Part shown: piece by piece, positions 1 through 6,700 of the stretch
How the letters are laid out: the number at the start of each line of letters is the position of its first letter
Numbering within the stretch: the first letter of the stretch is position 1
NCBI GenBank assembly: GCA_031430875.1
Contig: JANPCI010000063.1
Coordinates: 1-15,436 of the forward strand
Reading direction: 5' to 3'
DNA: 15,436 bases
Origin: Sva-07 sp031430875
GTDB taxonomy: Bacteria > Actinomycetota > Acidimicrobiia > Acidimicrobiales > Ilumatobacteraceae
Made by a program: the position numbers and the translations under genes
The notes under the pieces: generated by a model
Database searches by the model: none
What the model was told of the DNA's origin: nothing
The model's input: the letters and a program-made list of their open reading frames with translations, nothing else

Positions 1-122
1 AGCATCGCTCGCGACGGCGCCTTCTGCATGCCATCGGTGACGTCACGCGAACGCGGCTTGATGTCAACCGGCGTATCGATCGGCGTGTCGATCCTCTGAG
101 GGTCAGTGCTGTTCGAACTCAT
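1..122 (-). CDS. ilvD: Dihydroxy-acid dehydratase, N-terminal fragment
   Basis: This is the first 40 codons of a gene that continues beyond the left edge of the window. Reading the minus strand from the ATG at 122 gives about 20 variable residues and then IKPRSRDVTDGMQKAPSRAM, which is the conserved opening of the long actinobacterial and mycobacterial IlvD proteins (KPRSRDVTDG...A.RAMLRA). The enzyme is an Fe-S dehydratase that converts 2,3-dihydroxy-isovalerate and its homologue to the 2-keto acids in branched-chain amino acid synthesis; that is family knowledge, since the active-site region is outside the window. The variable lead contains a small internal repeat (DTPIDTPVD). A TACTCT hexamer lies exactly 7 nt before the ATG, so the transcript may be leaderless. 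The gene follows patD in the same direction, but a palindromic element separates them, so they are probably separate units. Confidence 0.88.
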   Translation of the reverse strand, partial: MSSNSTDPQRIDTPIDTPVDIKPRSRDVTDGMQKAPSRAM

Positions 123-129
123 GGCCCGC

Positions 130-135
130 AGAGTA
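130..135 (-). promoter_or_regulatory. Putative -10 element of ilvD (leaderless)
   Basis: On the minus strand TACTCT is followed by 7 nt (GCGGGCC) and the ilvD ATG, so a start site at the A of ATG is expected. No convincing -35 hexamer is seen and there is no Shine-Dalgarno sequence. Confidence 0.45.
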
Positions 136-183
136 GTAGCGCATCTCCGGGGCCAGCCTGGTGCTCTGCCCACCCCGACCGTG

Positions 184-238
184 ACTGTTACATCTGGGGT
201 CTGACCCCGGATGTAACGGTGACCCCGGATGTAACGGT
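184..238. repeat. Palindrome plus 18-bp direct repeat between patD and ilvD
   Basis: Arms 187-201 and 203-217 form a 15-bp inverted repeat with one mismatch (T195/G209, a wobble in RNA) and a single base between the arms; the centre is GGGGTCTGACCCC. Pairing can be extended to 184-220. The right arm is duplicated: GACCCCGGATGTAACGGT occurs at 203-220 and again at 221-238, directly abutting and touching the patD stop codon (238-240). In the patD transcript the two copies could pair alternatively with the same downstream arm. It could end patD transcription, although there is no U tract. The core is shared with an element inside the sulfatase gene at 13639-13665, which suggests a dispersed REP-like family. 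Confidence 0.8.
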
Positions 239-1677
239 CAGTGTTTGATCATGACGTGCTTGACCTCGGTGTAGGCCTCGACGGCATACATCGACATGTC
301 CTTGCCGTAGCCCGACTGCTTGAACCCGCCATGCGGCATTTCCGACACGATCGGAATGTGGTCGTTGACCCACACGGCGCCGAACTGCAGCGCCTTGCTC
401 ATACGCATCGCCCGGCCGACGTCGGACGTCCAGACACTCGCGGCCAGGCCGTAGTCGACGTCGTTGGCCATCGCCAGTGCCGTCTCCTCGTCGGCGGCCG
501 ACTGCACGGTCACCACAGGGCCGAACACTTCGCGCTGAATGATCTCCGACGCCTGGCCCGGACCGACCACCACGGTCGGTTCGTAGAAGAAGCCGGGACC
601 GGAACCCATCGATCCGCCCACGGTGACCTCGGCGCCGGCCTCACGGGCCCGATCGACGTAGCCGGCCACTCGTGAGCGGTGGATGTCGGAAATGACGGGG
701 CCCATGTCGGTGTCGTCAGCCATGGGATCGCCCACCCTGATGCTCGCCACGGCCTCGGTCAGCTGGTTCACGAAGTCGTCGTGCACGTTGCTGGCGGCGA
801 TCACTCGGCACGGCGCCGTGCAGTCCTGCCCGGAGTTGTAGAACGACATGCCCTTCAGGTTCTCGACGACCGCCGCGATGTCCGCATCGTCGAACACGAT
901 GACGGGCGCCTTGCCTCCGAGTTCGAGATGCACCCGCTTGAGCGAGTCGGCCGACGCCCGGACCACGGCCTTGCCAGCCCCAACACTGCCCGTGATCGAG
1001 ATCATCGCAATGCCAGGGTGCTCACTGAGCGCAGCGCCGGCCACCGCACCCTGGCCACAGACCACGTTGAAAACACCGGCCGGCAGCACATCGGCCGTCA
1101 GTTCGGCAAGTCGCAGCACGGAATACGGGGTGAGCTCCGACGGCTTGAGGATGACGGTGTTGCCGGCGGCCAGCGCCGGCCCGAGCTTCCACGTGGCCAT
1201 GTTCAGCGGATAGTTCCACGGCGTGATCGAGGCAACGACGCCGAGCGGGTCGCGGCGCACCATCGAGGTGTATCCGGCCATGTACTCGCCCGCAGCCTTA
1301 CCCTCGAGGAAACGACACGACGACGCGAAGAAGCGCCAGTTGTCCTTCGTGAGGTCCATCTCGAACTCGACGATCCCGACCGGCTTGCCGACGTTCTCGC
1401 ATTCGATATCCGACAGCTCATCGATGTTCGCGTCGACGATGTCGGCCACGCGGTGGAGGATCTCGCTGCGTTCGCGGGGAGTCAGCGCTGCCCACGCCGG
1501 AAACGCCGCAGCGGCCGCGTTGACCGCCGCGTCGACATCGGCCGCATCGCTCGCCGGAACCTCGCCGATCACCGCGCCGGTCGCAGGGTTGACGACAGCG
1601 TCGGTTGCGCCGCTGCGCGCCGGCTTCCAATCACCGCCGATGAAGTTCGAGTTCAAGGAAGACAGCTCGGTTGACAT
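238..1677 (-). CDS. patD: Gamma-aminobutyraldehyde dehydrogenase-like (aldehyde dehydrogenase)
   Basis: 479-residue NAD(P)-dependent aldehyde dehydrogenase, full length for the family. Seen: PWNYP (153-157), LKPSE with the cofactor-binding Lys178, LELGGKAP with the general base Glu252, and GQDCTAPC with the nucleophile Cys286. The C-terminal stretch (HIPIVSEMPHGG..QSGYGKDMS..., ending in HVMIKH) closely resembles E. coli PatD/YdcW, which oxidises 4-aminobutanal to GABA in putrescine breakdown. The divergent polyamine-type ABC operon supports that substrate. A betaine-aldehyde or other aminoaldehyde dehydrogenase is the main alternative. The frame stays open to 1839, but the family-like N-terminus (MSTELSSLNSNFIGG) starts at 1677, and the extra upstream residues look non-coding. 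The 145-bp gap to the transporter operon probably carries both promoters. The stop codon touches a palindromic repeat. Confidence 0.87.
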   Translation of the reverse strand: MSTELSSLNSNFIGGDWKPARSGATDAVVNPATGAVIGEVPASDAADVDAAVNAAAAAFPAWAALTPRERSEILHRVADIVDANIDELSDIECENVGKPVGIVEFEMDLTKDNWRFFASSCRFLEGKAAGEYMAGYTSMVRRDPLGVVASITPWNYPLNMATWKLGPALAAGNTVILKPSELTPYSVLRLAELTADVLPAGVFNVVCGQGAVAGAALSEHPGIAMISITGSVGAGKAVVRASADSLKRVHLELGGKAPVIVFDDADIAAVVENLKGMSFYNSGQDCTAPCRVIAASNVHDDFVNQLTEAVASIRVGDPMADDTDMGPVISDIHRSRVAGYVDRAREAGAEVTVGGSMGSGPGFFYEPTVVVGPGQASEIIQREVFGPVVTVQSAADEETALAMANDVDYGLAASVWTSDVGRAMRMSKALQFGAVWVNDHIPIVSEMPHGGFKQSGYGKDMSMYAVEAYTEVKHVMIKH

Positions 1678-1704
1678 CGCAACAGATTGCCACGCCGAAC
1701 GCCC

Positions 1705-1729
1705 GATTGTTACCGCCGGGTGAACGATC
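1705..1729. promoter_or_regulatory. Imperfect inverted repeat in the patD/pot divergent region
   Basis: GATTGTTACC (1705-1714) and GGTGAACGATC (1719-1729) are inverted copies with one mismatch and one inserted base. The position between two divergent operons suits an operator for a shared regulator, but the match is imperfect and no regulator gene is in the window. Confidence 0.25.
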
Positions 1730-1761
1730 GAAGCGTTGGGATCGCAAATGCCCCGGCGTTG

Positions 1762-1767
1762 TAGCCT
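1762..1767 (+). promoter_or_regulatory. Putative -10 element of the pot operon
   Basis: TAGCCT fits TANNNT and would place a transcription start around 1774, just before the ATG of a 17-codon upstream frame at 1777. A TTGGGA at 1736-1741 is 20 bp upstream, too far for a confident -35. Confidence 0.25.
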
Positions 1768-1776
1768 TCTGCGATC

Positions 1777-1830
1777 ATGATTCCGGGGACCGCGTCCATC
1801 GAGTTGACCGCCATGCACGCCGATGAGTGA
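1777..1830 (+). CDS. Possible 17-codon upstream ORF of the pot operon
   Basis: ATG at 1777 opens a frame encoding MIPGTASIELTAMHADE and stops with TGA at 1828-1830. The stop lies 3 nt inside the ATPase gene, whose ATG is at 1823, so ribosomes ending here would sit on the next start. The ATPase start lacks a visible Shine-Dalgarno sequence, which makes translational coupling plausible. There is no known family and no independent evidence of expression. It may be chance. Confidence 0.22.
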   Translation: MIPGTASIELTAMHADE

Positions 1831-2965
1831 CGTCGTCATCCAGCTCGATCACGTCCGTAAGTCGTTCGGCGACTTCGTGGCGGTGGACCACGCCGACTTC
1901 GGCATCGAGCAGGGCGAGTTCTTCGCGATGCTCGGCCCGTCGGGTTGCGGCAAGACCACCACGCTGAAGATGATCGCCGGGTTCGAGCAGCCGACGTCGG
2001 GCAAGGTGCTGTTGAACGGTGTCGACGTGAGCCGGGTGCCGCCCTACAAGCGCAACGTCAACACCGTCTTCCAGCAGTACGCCCTGTTCCCCCACATGAC
2101 CGTCGCCGACAACGTCCGGTTCGGACCGAAGTCGAAGCGCGTGGGCAAGAGCGAGTACGAGCCGAACGTCGCCAAGATGCTCGACGTTGTTCGGCTGGGC
2201 GAGTTCGCCGACCGCAAGCCGGCGCAGCTCTCGGGCGGGCAGCAGCAGCGCGTTGCGCTCGCCCGGGCGCTCGTCAACTTTCCGAGCGCGCTGCTCCTCG
2301 ACGAGCCCCTCGCTGCACTCGACCTGAAGCTGCGCGAGGCGATGCAGTTCGAACTCAAGCGGATCCAGCGCGAGGTCGGCATCACGTTCGTGTTCGTCAC
2401 CCACGACCAGGGCGAGGCGCTCACCATGAGCGACCGCATCGCCGTGATGAGCGACGGTCGAGTCGAGCAGATCGGCACACCCGAGGAGATCTACAACAGC
2501 CCGGCGACACTGTTCGTCGCCGGGTTCATCGGGTCAGCCAACCTGCTGCCGGGCACCGCCACCGGCACCGACGGCGACGACACCGTGGTGCAACTCATGG
2601 CGGGCCACACCGTGCGAGTACGCAACAACGAGGCCCGCCAGCCCGATGCGCCGGTCTCGGTGATGTTGCGCCCCGAACGCCTCACCGCCATCGCCGAGCC
2701 GAGCAACGACGGTCGATCGGTCTCCGGGATCGTCTCCGACGTCGTCTTCCAGGGGGCCCACGCCCGCATCATCGTGCACCTCCCCGACGACAGCGAGGTC
2801 ATCGCCACCGTGGTCACCGGCACTGACATCCCGTTCCTGCACCCCGGCAGCACCGTCCATCTGGCCTGGACACCGGGAAGCGCATTCTTGCTGTCGGGCT
2901 GGCCACTCCGGCCCGGAGCAACGGCCAGCGACATCGAGACCCTCGATGCCCAGTCCGACTCGTAA
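1823..2965 (+). CDS. potA: Polyamine-type ABC transporter ATP-binding protein
   Basis: 380-residue ABC ATPase that powers import through the two permeases downstream. Seen: Walker A GPSGCGKTT (38-46), Q-loop VFQQYALFP (Gln84), signature LSGGQQQR (136-143), Walker B ALLLDEP (156-162), D-loop AALD, and switch His194 in FVTHDQ. After about residue 240 comes a C-terminal TOBE-like region with MLRPER and GIVSDVVFQG, typical of the PotA/YdcT/FbpC group. The Tyr in FQQYALFP and the neighbouring PotD-like lipoprotein favour spermidine/putrescine over sugars. Residues from about 360 on are an acidic tail of unknown role. The symbol is assigned by role, not proven orthology. It is the first full gene of a five-gene operon, and its start is overlapped by the short upstream frame at 1777-1830. 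Confidence 0.9.
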   Translation: MSDVVIQLDHVRKSFGDFVAVDHADFGIEQGEFFAMLGPSGCGKTTTLKMIAGFEQPTSGKVLLNGVDVSRVPPYKRNVNTVFQQYALFPHMTVADNVRFGPKSKRVGKSEYEPNVAKMLDVVRLGEFADRKPAQLSGGQQQRVALARALVNFPSALLLDEPLAALDLKLREAMQFELKRIQREVGITFVFVTHDQGEALTMSDRIAVMSDGRVEQIGTPEEIYNSPATLFVAGFIGSANLLPGTATGTDGDDTVVQLMAGHTVRVRNNEARQPDAPVSVMLRPERLTAIAEPSNDGRSVSGIVSDVVFQGAHARIIVHLPDDSEVIATVVTGTDIPFLHPGSTVHLAWTPGSAFLLSGWPLRPGATASDIETLDAQSDS

Positions 2966-3049
2966 GCACTGATCGACCGCGCGACGACAACGACCGGCGT
3001 GCAGCAGACAGAATCAACAGCCAATCCCCACCCCATCAAGAGAGCGACA

Positions 3050-4276
3050 ATGACCAACCGCCGTCCGATCATCACACCCCGCATGAACCGCAGCGCCATG
3101 ACCCGGCGCCAACTGCTCATCCGCGCCGGCGCGCTCGGCGCCGTGGGGGTCTCGCTGCCGTCGCTGCTCGCCGCGTGCGGTGGCAGCGACAGCGACTCCG
3201 GTTCGGCCGGATCCCTCCCCTCATCCGGTACTGACGCGAGTGGCAGCGGTGGTGGCGGCAGTGGCTTGTTCTTCGAGAACTGGCCCGCCTACATCGACCT
3301 GACCGAGGATGGCGCACCCGGCTCGGTCGACCGGTTCATGGAGGCCACCGGCATCGACATGCGGTACACCGAGGCCTACAACGACAACAACGAGTACTTC
3401 GCGAAGATCCAGCCACTGCTCGGCCGGGGCGAGACCATCGACCCCGACATCATCGCTCCGACCGGCTGGATGGCCGGCCGGCTGATCACCCTCGACTGGG
3501 TCGAGAAGCTGCCACTCGACCAGGTGCCGAATGCTGCGAACCTTCGCGCCGACCTCCAAAACCCGGCCTGGGACCCGACAGGCGAGTACACGCTGCCGTG
3601 GCTGGGAGGATTCGCCGGCATCGCCTACAACATCGATGTGACCGGTCGGGAACTGACGAGCGTCGACGACCTCTTCGATCCCGAGTTCGCAGGCAAGGTC
3701 GGCGCACTGACCGAGATGCGCGACACGATCGGCCTTCTGCTGTTGGCCCAGGGCGTCGACATCTCGAAGTTGACGACGTTCGAGGAGGCAGCCCCCGCAT
3801 TCGAGCGGCTCGAAAAGGCGAAGTCGGACGGTCAGATCCGCCGCTTCCACGGCAACGACTACTTCGACGACCTGTCGAACGGAAACCTCGCCGCAACGAT
3901 CGGCTGGTCGGGTGACGTCTCATCGATCGCCAAGGACAATCCAGCGGTCCGATTCGTTTTCCCCGAGTCCGGAGCCACAGCTTGGGCCGACACGATGGTC
4001 ATCCCGAAGGGAGCGAAGAACGTCGACGCCGCCGGGCAGTGGATGAACTTCGTCTACGATCCGGCCAACGCGGCGAGGATCGCGGCTGGGGCCGGTTACG
4101 TGTCGCCTGTCGAGGGCGTTCGCGAGGAAACCGTGAAGTTCGACCCGGAACTGGCCGAGAACCCATTGATCTTCCCGGACGAAGCGACGCTCGCCCAGAC
4201 GAGGACTTTCGCACTGCTGCCCGAGGACGTCGAGGCCGAGTACGACGCTGCGTTCTCCGCCATCACGGGCGCCTGA
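3050..4276 (+). CDS. potD: Polyamine-type ABC transporter substrate-binding lipoprotein (Tat type)
   Basis: 408 residues from ATG 3050, which is preceded by purine-rich AAGAGAG at 5-nt spacing; a GTG at 2999 would add 17 unremarkable residues. The N-terminus has a twin-arginine motif (TRRQLLIRAG, Arg19-Arg20), a hydrophobic stretch and a lipobox LLAAC (lipidated Cys43), so the protein is likely Tat-exported and anchored outside the membrane. Residues 44-72 form a Ser/Gly linker. The mature domain starts with FFENWPAYID, typical of spermidine/putrescine-binding proteins. GWSGDV (Asp289) matches the region where PotF/SpuD contact the ligand amine with an Asp. It captures the substrate and hands it to the permeases encoded next. 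Putrescine is the favoured ligand because of the divergent aminobutyraldehyde dehydrogenase, but this is inference. Confidence 0.88.
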   Translation: MTNRRPIITPRMNRSAMTRRQLLIRAGALGAVGVSLPSLLAACGGSDSDSGSAGSLPSSGTDASGSGGGGSGLFFENWPAYIDLTEDGAPGSVDRFMEATGIDMRYTEAYNDNNEYFAKIQPLLGRGETIDPDIIAPTGWMAGRLITLDWVEKLPLDQVPNAANLRADLQNPAWDPTGEYTLPWLGGFAGIAYNIDVTGRELTSVDDLFDPEFAGKVGALTEMRDTIGLLLLAQGVDISKLTTFEEAAPAFERLEKAKSDGQIRRFHGNDYFDDLSNGNLAATIGWSGDVSSIAKDNPAVRFVFPESGATAWADTMVIPKGAKNVDAAGQWMNFVYDPANAARIAAGAGYVSPVEGVREETVKFDPELAENPLIFPDEATLAQTRTFALLPEDVEAEYDAAFSAITGA

Positions 4277-4280
4277 GCCG

Positions 4281-5345
4281 ATGACCGCGGCGATCCGGCG
4301 CACGGCAAGGAGGCGTCCCGAACTGCTCGGGTTCGGTGCACTCCTGCTCGCCGGCGCGCTGCTCGTCGCGGTCGGAACCCGGTTCCTGACCGGTCCACTG
4401 GCCATCCTGGCGCTGTCTGCGGTGCTGGCCAGCATCGCCATGCTGATCCTGGTTGCAACCACCGGGACACCCGAGGTGCGCCGCAAGCTGGCGCCGTACG
4501 GGCTGCTGAAGCCGGGCATGCTGTGGCTGGCGCTGTTCTACCTTGCCCCGCTGTTCACGTTGCTGCGACTGTCGTTGTCGACGCTGCCGAGCAGGTTCGC
4601 CGTCGAAGCGGACTTCGACTGGAACTTCGACAACTACGTCACCGCGTTCACCGACTTCGGTCCGCAGTTCCAGCGGGCCTTCACGTACTCGGCGTTGGCG
4701 ACGATCCTGACGATCGTGATCGGGTACCCACTTGCCTACGTGATCGCATTCCGGGGCGGCAAGTACCGGACGCTGCTGCTCGGGCTCGTGGTCATCCCGT
4801 TCTTCACGTCGTACCTCATTCGCACGATTGCGTGGCGCAGCATTCTGTCCGACGACGGCGTCGCCACCGGATTCATCGATGCTGTCGGGCTCACCTGGTT
4901 CTTGGAGGCGGCCAACGTCATGGACAACGGGCGCCTCATCAACACGCCCGCCGCGGTGATCTTTGGCCTCACGTACAACTTTCTGCCGTTCATGATCCTG
5001 CCGATCTACGTGAGCCTCGAGAAGATCGACGTGCGACTCCTCGACGCTGCCAAGGATCTGTACTCGACGTCGACATCGGCGTTTCGCAAGGTGGTGCTAC
5101 CACTGTCCCTCCCCGGCTTGTTCGCCGGGACACTGTTGACCTTCATTCCGGCGGCCGGCGACTTCGTCAACTCGTTGTATCTCGGCAGCCCGAACACGAC
5201 GATGATCGGCAATTCGATCCAGGACCAGTTCCTGGTGCAGAACAACGTCCCGCTGGCGTCCGCCATGTCCTTCGTGCTGATGTTCATCATCACGGTGTTC
5301 GTGATCGTCTACAGCCGGTTCTTCGGCACCGAGGACCTCGCATGA
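4281..5345 (+). CDS. potB: Polyamine-type ABC transporter permease (PotB-like)
   Basis: 354-residue integral membrane protein starting 4 nt after the binding-protein stop. Hydrophobic segments are visible near 15-35, 39-60, 78-98, 133-157, 165-185, 222-245, 273-292 and 325-346. The first two precede the usual six-helix permease core, so the N-terminus is extended by about 65 residues. The cytoplasmic EAA loop that docks on the ATPase is at about 247-280 (EKIDVRLLDAAKDLYSTSTS... to LPLSLPG). The usual Gly after DAAKDL is Tyr261, which I believe is common in this subgroup. It forms the translocation pore with the next gene product. The last bases (ATGA) overlap the start of the second permease, implying coupled translation. 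Confidence 0.88.
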   Translation: MTAAIRRTARRRPELLGFGALLLAGALLVAVGTRFLTGPLAILALSAVLASIAMLILVATTGTPEVRRKLAPYGLLKPGMLWLALFYLAPLFTLLRLSLSTLPSRFAVEADFDWNFDNYVTAFTDFGPQFQRAFTYSALATILTIVIGYPLAYVIAFRGGKYRTLLLGLVVIPFFTSYLIRTIAWRSILSDDGVATGFIDAVGLTWFLEAANVMDNGRLINTPAAVIFGLTYNFLPFMILPIYVSLEKIDVRLLDAAKDLYSTSTSAFRKVVLPLSLPGLFAGTLLTFIPAAGDFVNSLYLGSPNTTMIGNSIQDQFLVQNNVPLASAMSFVLMFIITVFVIVYSRFFGTEDLA

Positions 5346-6157
5346 GCGTGCCCTCCTCGCGCGGGGGCAAAGTCGCACGGTTCGCACTCAACGCGTATGC
5401 GGGCCTTGCGCTGCTGTATCTGTTCGTGCCAATCATCTGGATCGTCGCGTTCTCGTTCAACCAGCCCAAGGGCAACTACAACGTCACGTGGCAGCAATTC
5501 ACGCTCGAGAACTGGAAGGACCCGTTCGGCGACGAGGCGCTGACGAACGCATTCATCGAGAGCCTGAAAATCGCTGCGATCTCGACCGTGATCGCGACGA
5601 TCCTGGGTTCCATGATCGCGATCGCGCTCGCCCGCTACCGGTTCCGGGGCAGCGGCGGCTTGAACTTCTTCCTGGTGCTCCCCCTCACGACCCCCGAGAT
5701 CGTCCTCGGCTCGTCGCTCGCCACCCTCTTCCTCGACTGGGACGTGACCCGCGGCTTCACCACCGTCATCATCGCCCACATCATGTTCCAGGTGAGCTTC
5801 GTGGCGTTGACGGTCCGCGCCAGAGTGCGCGGGTTCGACTGGACGCTCGAGCAGGCGGCGCAAGATCTCGGGGCGTCACCGTTGCGCACGTTCTGGAAGG
5901 TGACGTTCCCGCTCATCCTCCCGGGGATCCTCGCTGCCGCACTGCTGTCGTTCGCGTTGTCGCTCGACGACTTCATCATCACGCTGTTCAACGCAGGGTC
6001 GCTGCTGACCTTCCCGCTGTACATCAACACCAGCTTCCGAGTGAAGTTCCCACCGGAGGTGAACGTGCTCGCCACCGCAATCCTCCTCGTGAGTGTCGCG
6101 CTGATACTGGCCGGCACCGTGTGGGGCGCCCGAGGGCGACGCCGCTCGGCCTCCTGA
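5342..6157 (+). CDS. potC: Polyamine-type ABC transporter permease (PotC-like)
   Basis: 271-residue permease whose ATG at 5342 overlaps the preceding TGA. About six membrane segments are visible (near 20-38, 72-97, 107-131, 139-158, 192-215, 242-262). A canonical EAA loop lies at 170-195 (EQAAQDLGASPLRTFWKV then LPG), here with the conserved Gly177. SLDDFIIT after the loop is typical of PotC/PotI permeases. It pairs with the upstream permease to form the channel. The same reading frame stays open far upstream, to 4523, but that stretch lies inside the other permease gene and codes for nothing recognisable. The arginine-rich tail (RGRRRSAS) probably lies in the cytoplasm. Confidence 0.9.
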   Translation: MSVPSSRGGKVARFALNAYAGLALLYLFVPIIWIVAFSFNQPKGNYNVTWQQFTLENWKDPFGDEALTNAFIESLKIAAISTVIATILGSMIAIALARYRFRGSGGLNFFLVLPLTTPEIVLGSSLATLFLDWDVTRGFTTVIIAHIMFQVSFVALTVRARVRGFDWTLEQAAQDLGASPLRTFWKVTFPLILPGILAAALLSFALSLDDFIITLFNAGSLLTFPLYINTSFRVKFPPEVNVLATAILLVSVALILAGTVWGARGRRRSAS

Positions 6158-6166
6158 GTCTCAGCC

Positions 6167-6544
6167 ATGACGTGCCACGTATTCGTGTACGGCACGTTGC
6201 GGCCCGGCGACGTCCGGTGGCACGTGCTCGAGCCGTTCACGCGTGATGGCGGGTTGCCCGACTCGGTCTCGGGTGAACTCTTCGACACCGGGCTCGACTA
6301 TCCCGCGGCGGTGTTCGGGTCGTACGGGACGATCGTCGGGCAGACCTTCGCCCTGGACGAAGCGACGCTCGACCGGGCGATCGCCGTACTCGACGAGGTC
6401 GAAGACGTCGTCGGCGGCGAGTACCACCGGGTGATGGTGCGAACGCACCTGGGTCTCGACGCATGGGCCTACTCCTACGGGTCCGGGCTCGACCTCACGC
6501 CGATCCCCTCCGGCGACTGGCTCGCCCACCGCCCCCTCCCCTGA
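6167..6544 (+). CDS. Gamma-glutamylcyclotransferase-fold protein (AIG2/YtfP-like)
   Basis: 125-residue protein starting 9 nt after the second permease, so probably the last gene of the pot operon. Seen: VYGTLRPG at residues 7-14, the substrate-binding loop of the GGCT/AIG2 fold, then GELFDTGLDYPAAV, and LDEVED in which Glu79 aligns with the catalytic Glu of the family (LDxxEG). The family opens gamma-glutamyl amides by cyclising the glutamyl part to 5-oxoproline. Its place in a putrescine-type operon suggests action on gamma-glutamyl-amines such as gamma-glutamylputrescine, but many YtfP-like proteins have no known substrate, so this is inference. Length is normal for the single-domain bacterial form. 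Two hairpins follow the stop. Confidence 0.82.
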   Translation: MTCHVFVYGTLRPGDVRWHVLEPFTRDGGLPDSVSGELFDTGLDYPAAVFGSYGTIVGQTFALDEATLDRAIAVLDEVEDVVGGEYHRVMVRTHLGLDAWAYSYGSGLDLTPIPSGDWLAHRPLP

Positions 6545-6550
6545 CCGAAC

Positions 6551-6581
6551 CGGTCTTTCCGGACCCGACCCCGAAAGACCG
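6551..6581 (+). terminator. Hairpin after the pot operon (first)
   Basis: Perfect 9-bp arms CGGTCTTTC (6551-6559) and GAAAGACCG (6573-6581) with a 13-nt loop begin 6 nt after the GGCT stop. There is no U tract, as is common for terminators in GC-rich actinobacteria. Confidence 0.55.
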
Positions 6582-6590
6582 ACGGCCAGG

Positions 6591-6629
6591 GATGAGTCTC
6601 GGCGCGCACAGGTCGCGGCCAGACTCATC
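6591..6629 (+). terminator. Hairpin after the pot operon (second)
   Basis: Perfect 9-bp arms GATGAGTCT (6591-6599) and AGACTCATC (6621-6629) enclose a GC-rich 21-nt loop that can pair partly with itself. Together with the hairpin at 6551-6581 it forms a tandem stem-loop pair between two operons. Confidence 0.5.
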
Positions 6630-6687
6630 GCCGGATTGTGTGGTTCGGCGACTGAGCTTCGAGTGATCGCCAGTGGCGGCCAACACC

Positions 6688-6693
6688 TACATT
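6688..6693 (+). promoter_or_regulatory. Putative -10 element of the LLM oxidoreductase (leaderless)
   Basis: TACATT is followed by 7 nt (CGAGGCC) and the ATG at 6701. A GAGG lies only 2 nt from the ATG, too close for a normal Shine-Dalgarno, which favours leaderless initiation. Confidence 0.45.
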
Positions 6694-6700
6694 CGAGGCC

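Noticed and set aside
679..1674. 331-codon plus-strand frame opposite the aldehyde dehydrogenase
   Set aside because: It is an antisense shadow caused by GC-rich third positions; the dehydrogenase on the other strand has all catalytic motifs.
2999..3049. GTG at 2999 as start of the binding protein
   Set aside because: It would add 17 residues before an already long Tat signal peptide, and the ATG at 3050 has a purine-rich site at good spacing.
4523..5341. Long open frame upstream of and in phase with the second permease
   Set aside because: It lies inside the first permease gene in another frame, translates to arginine- and histidine-rich sequence without family features, and the clear permease start (ATG 5342) lies at the overlap with the first permease stop.
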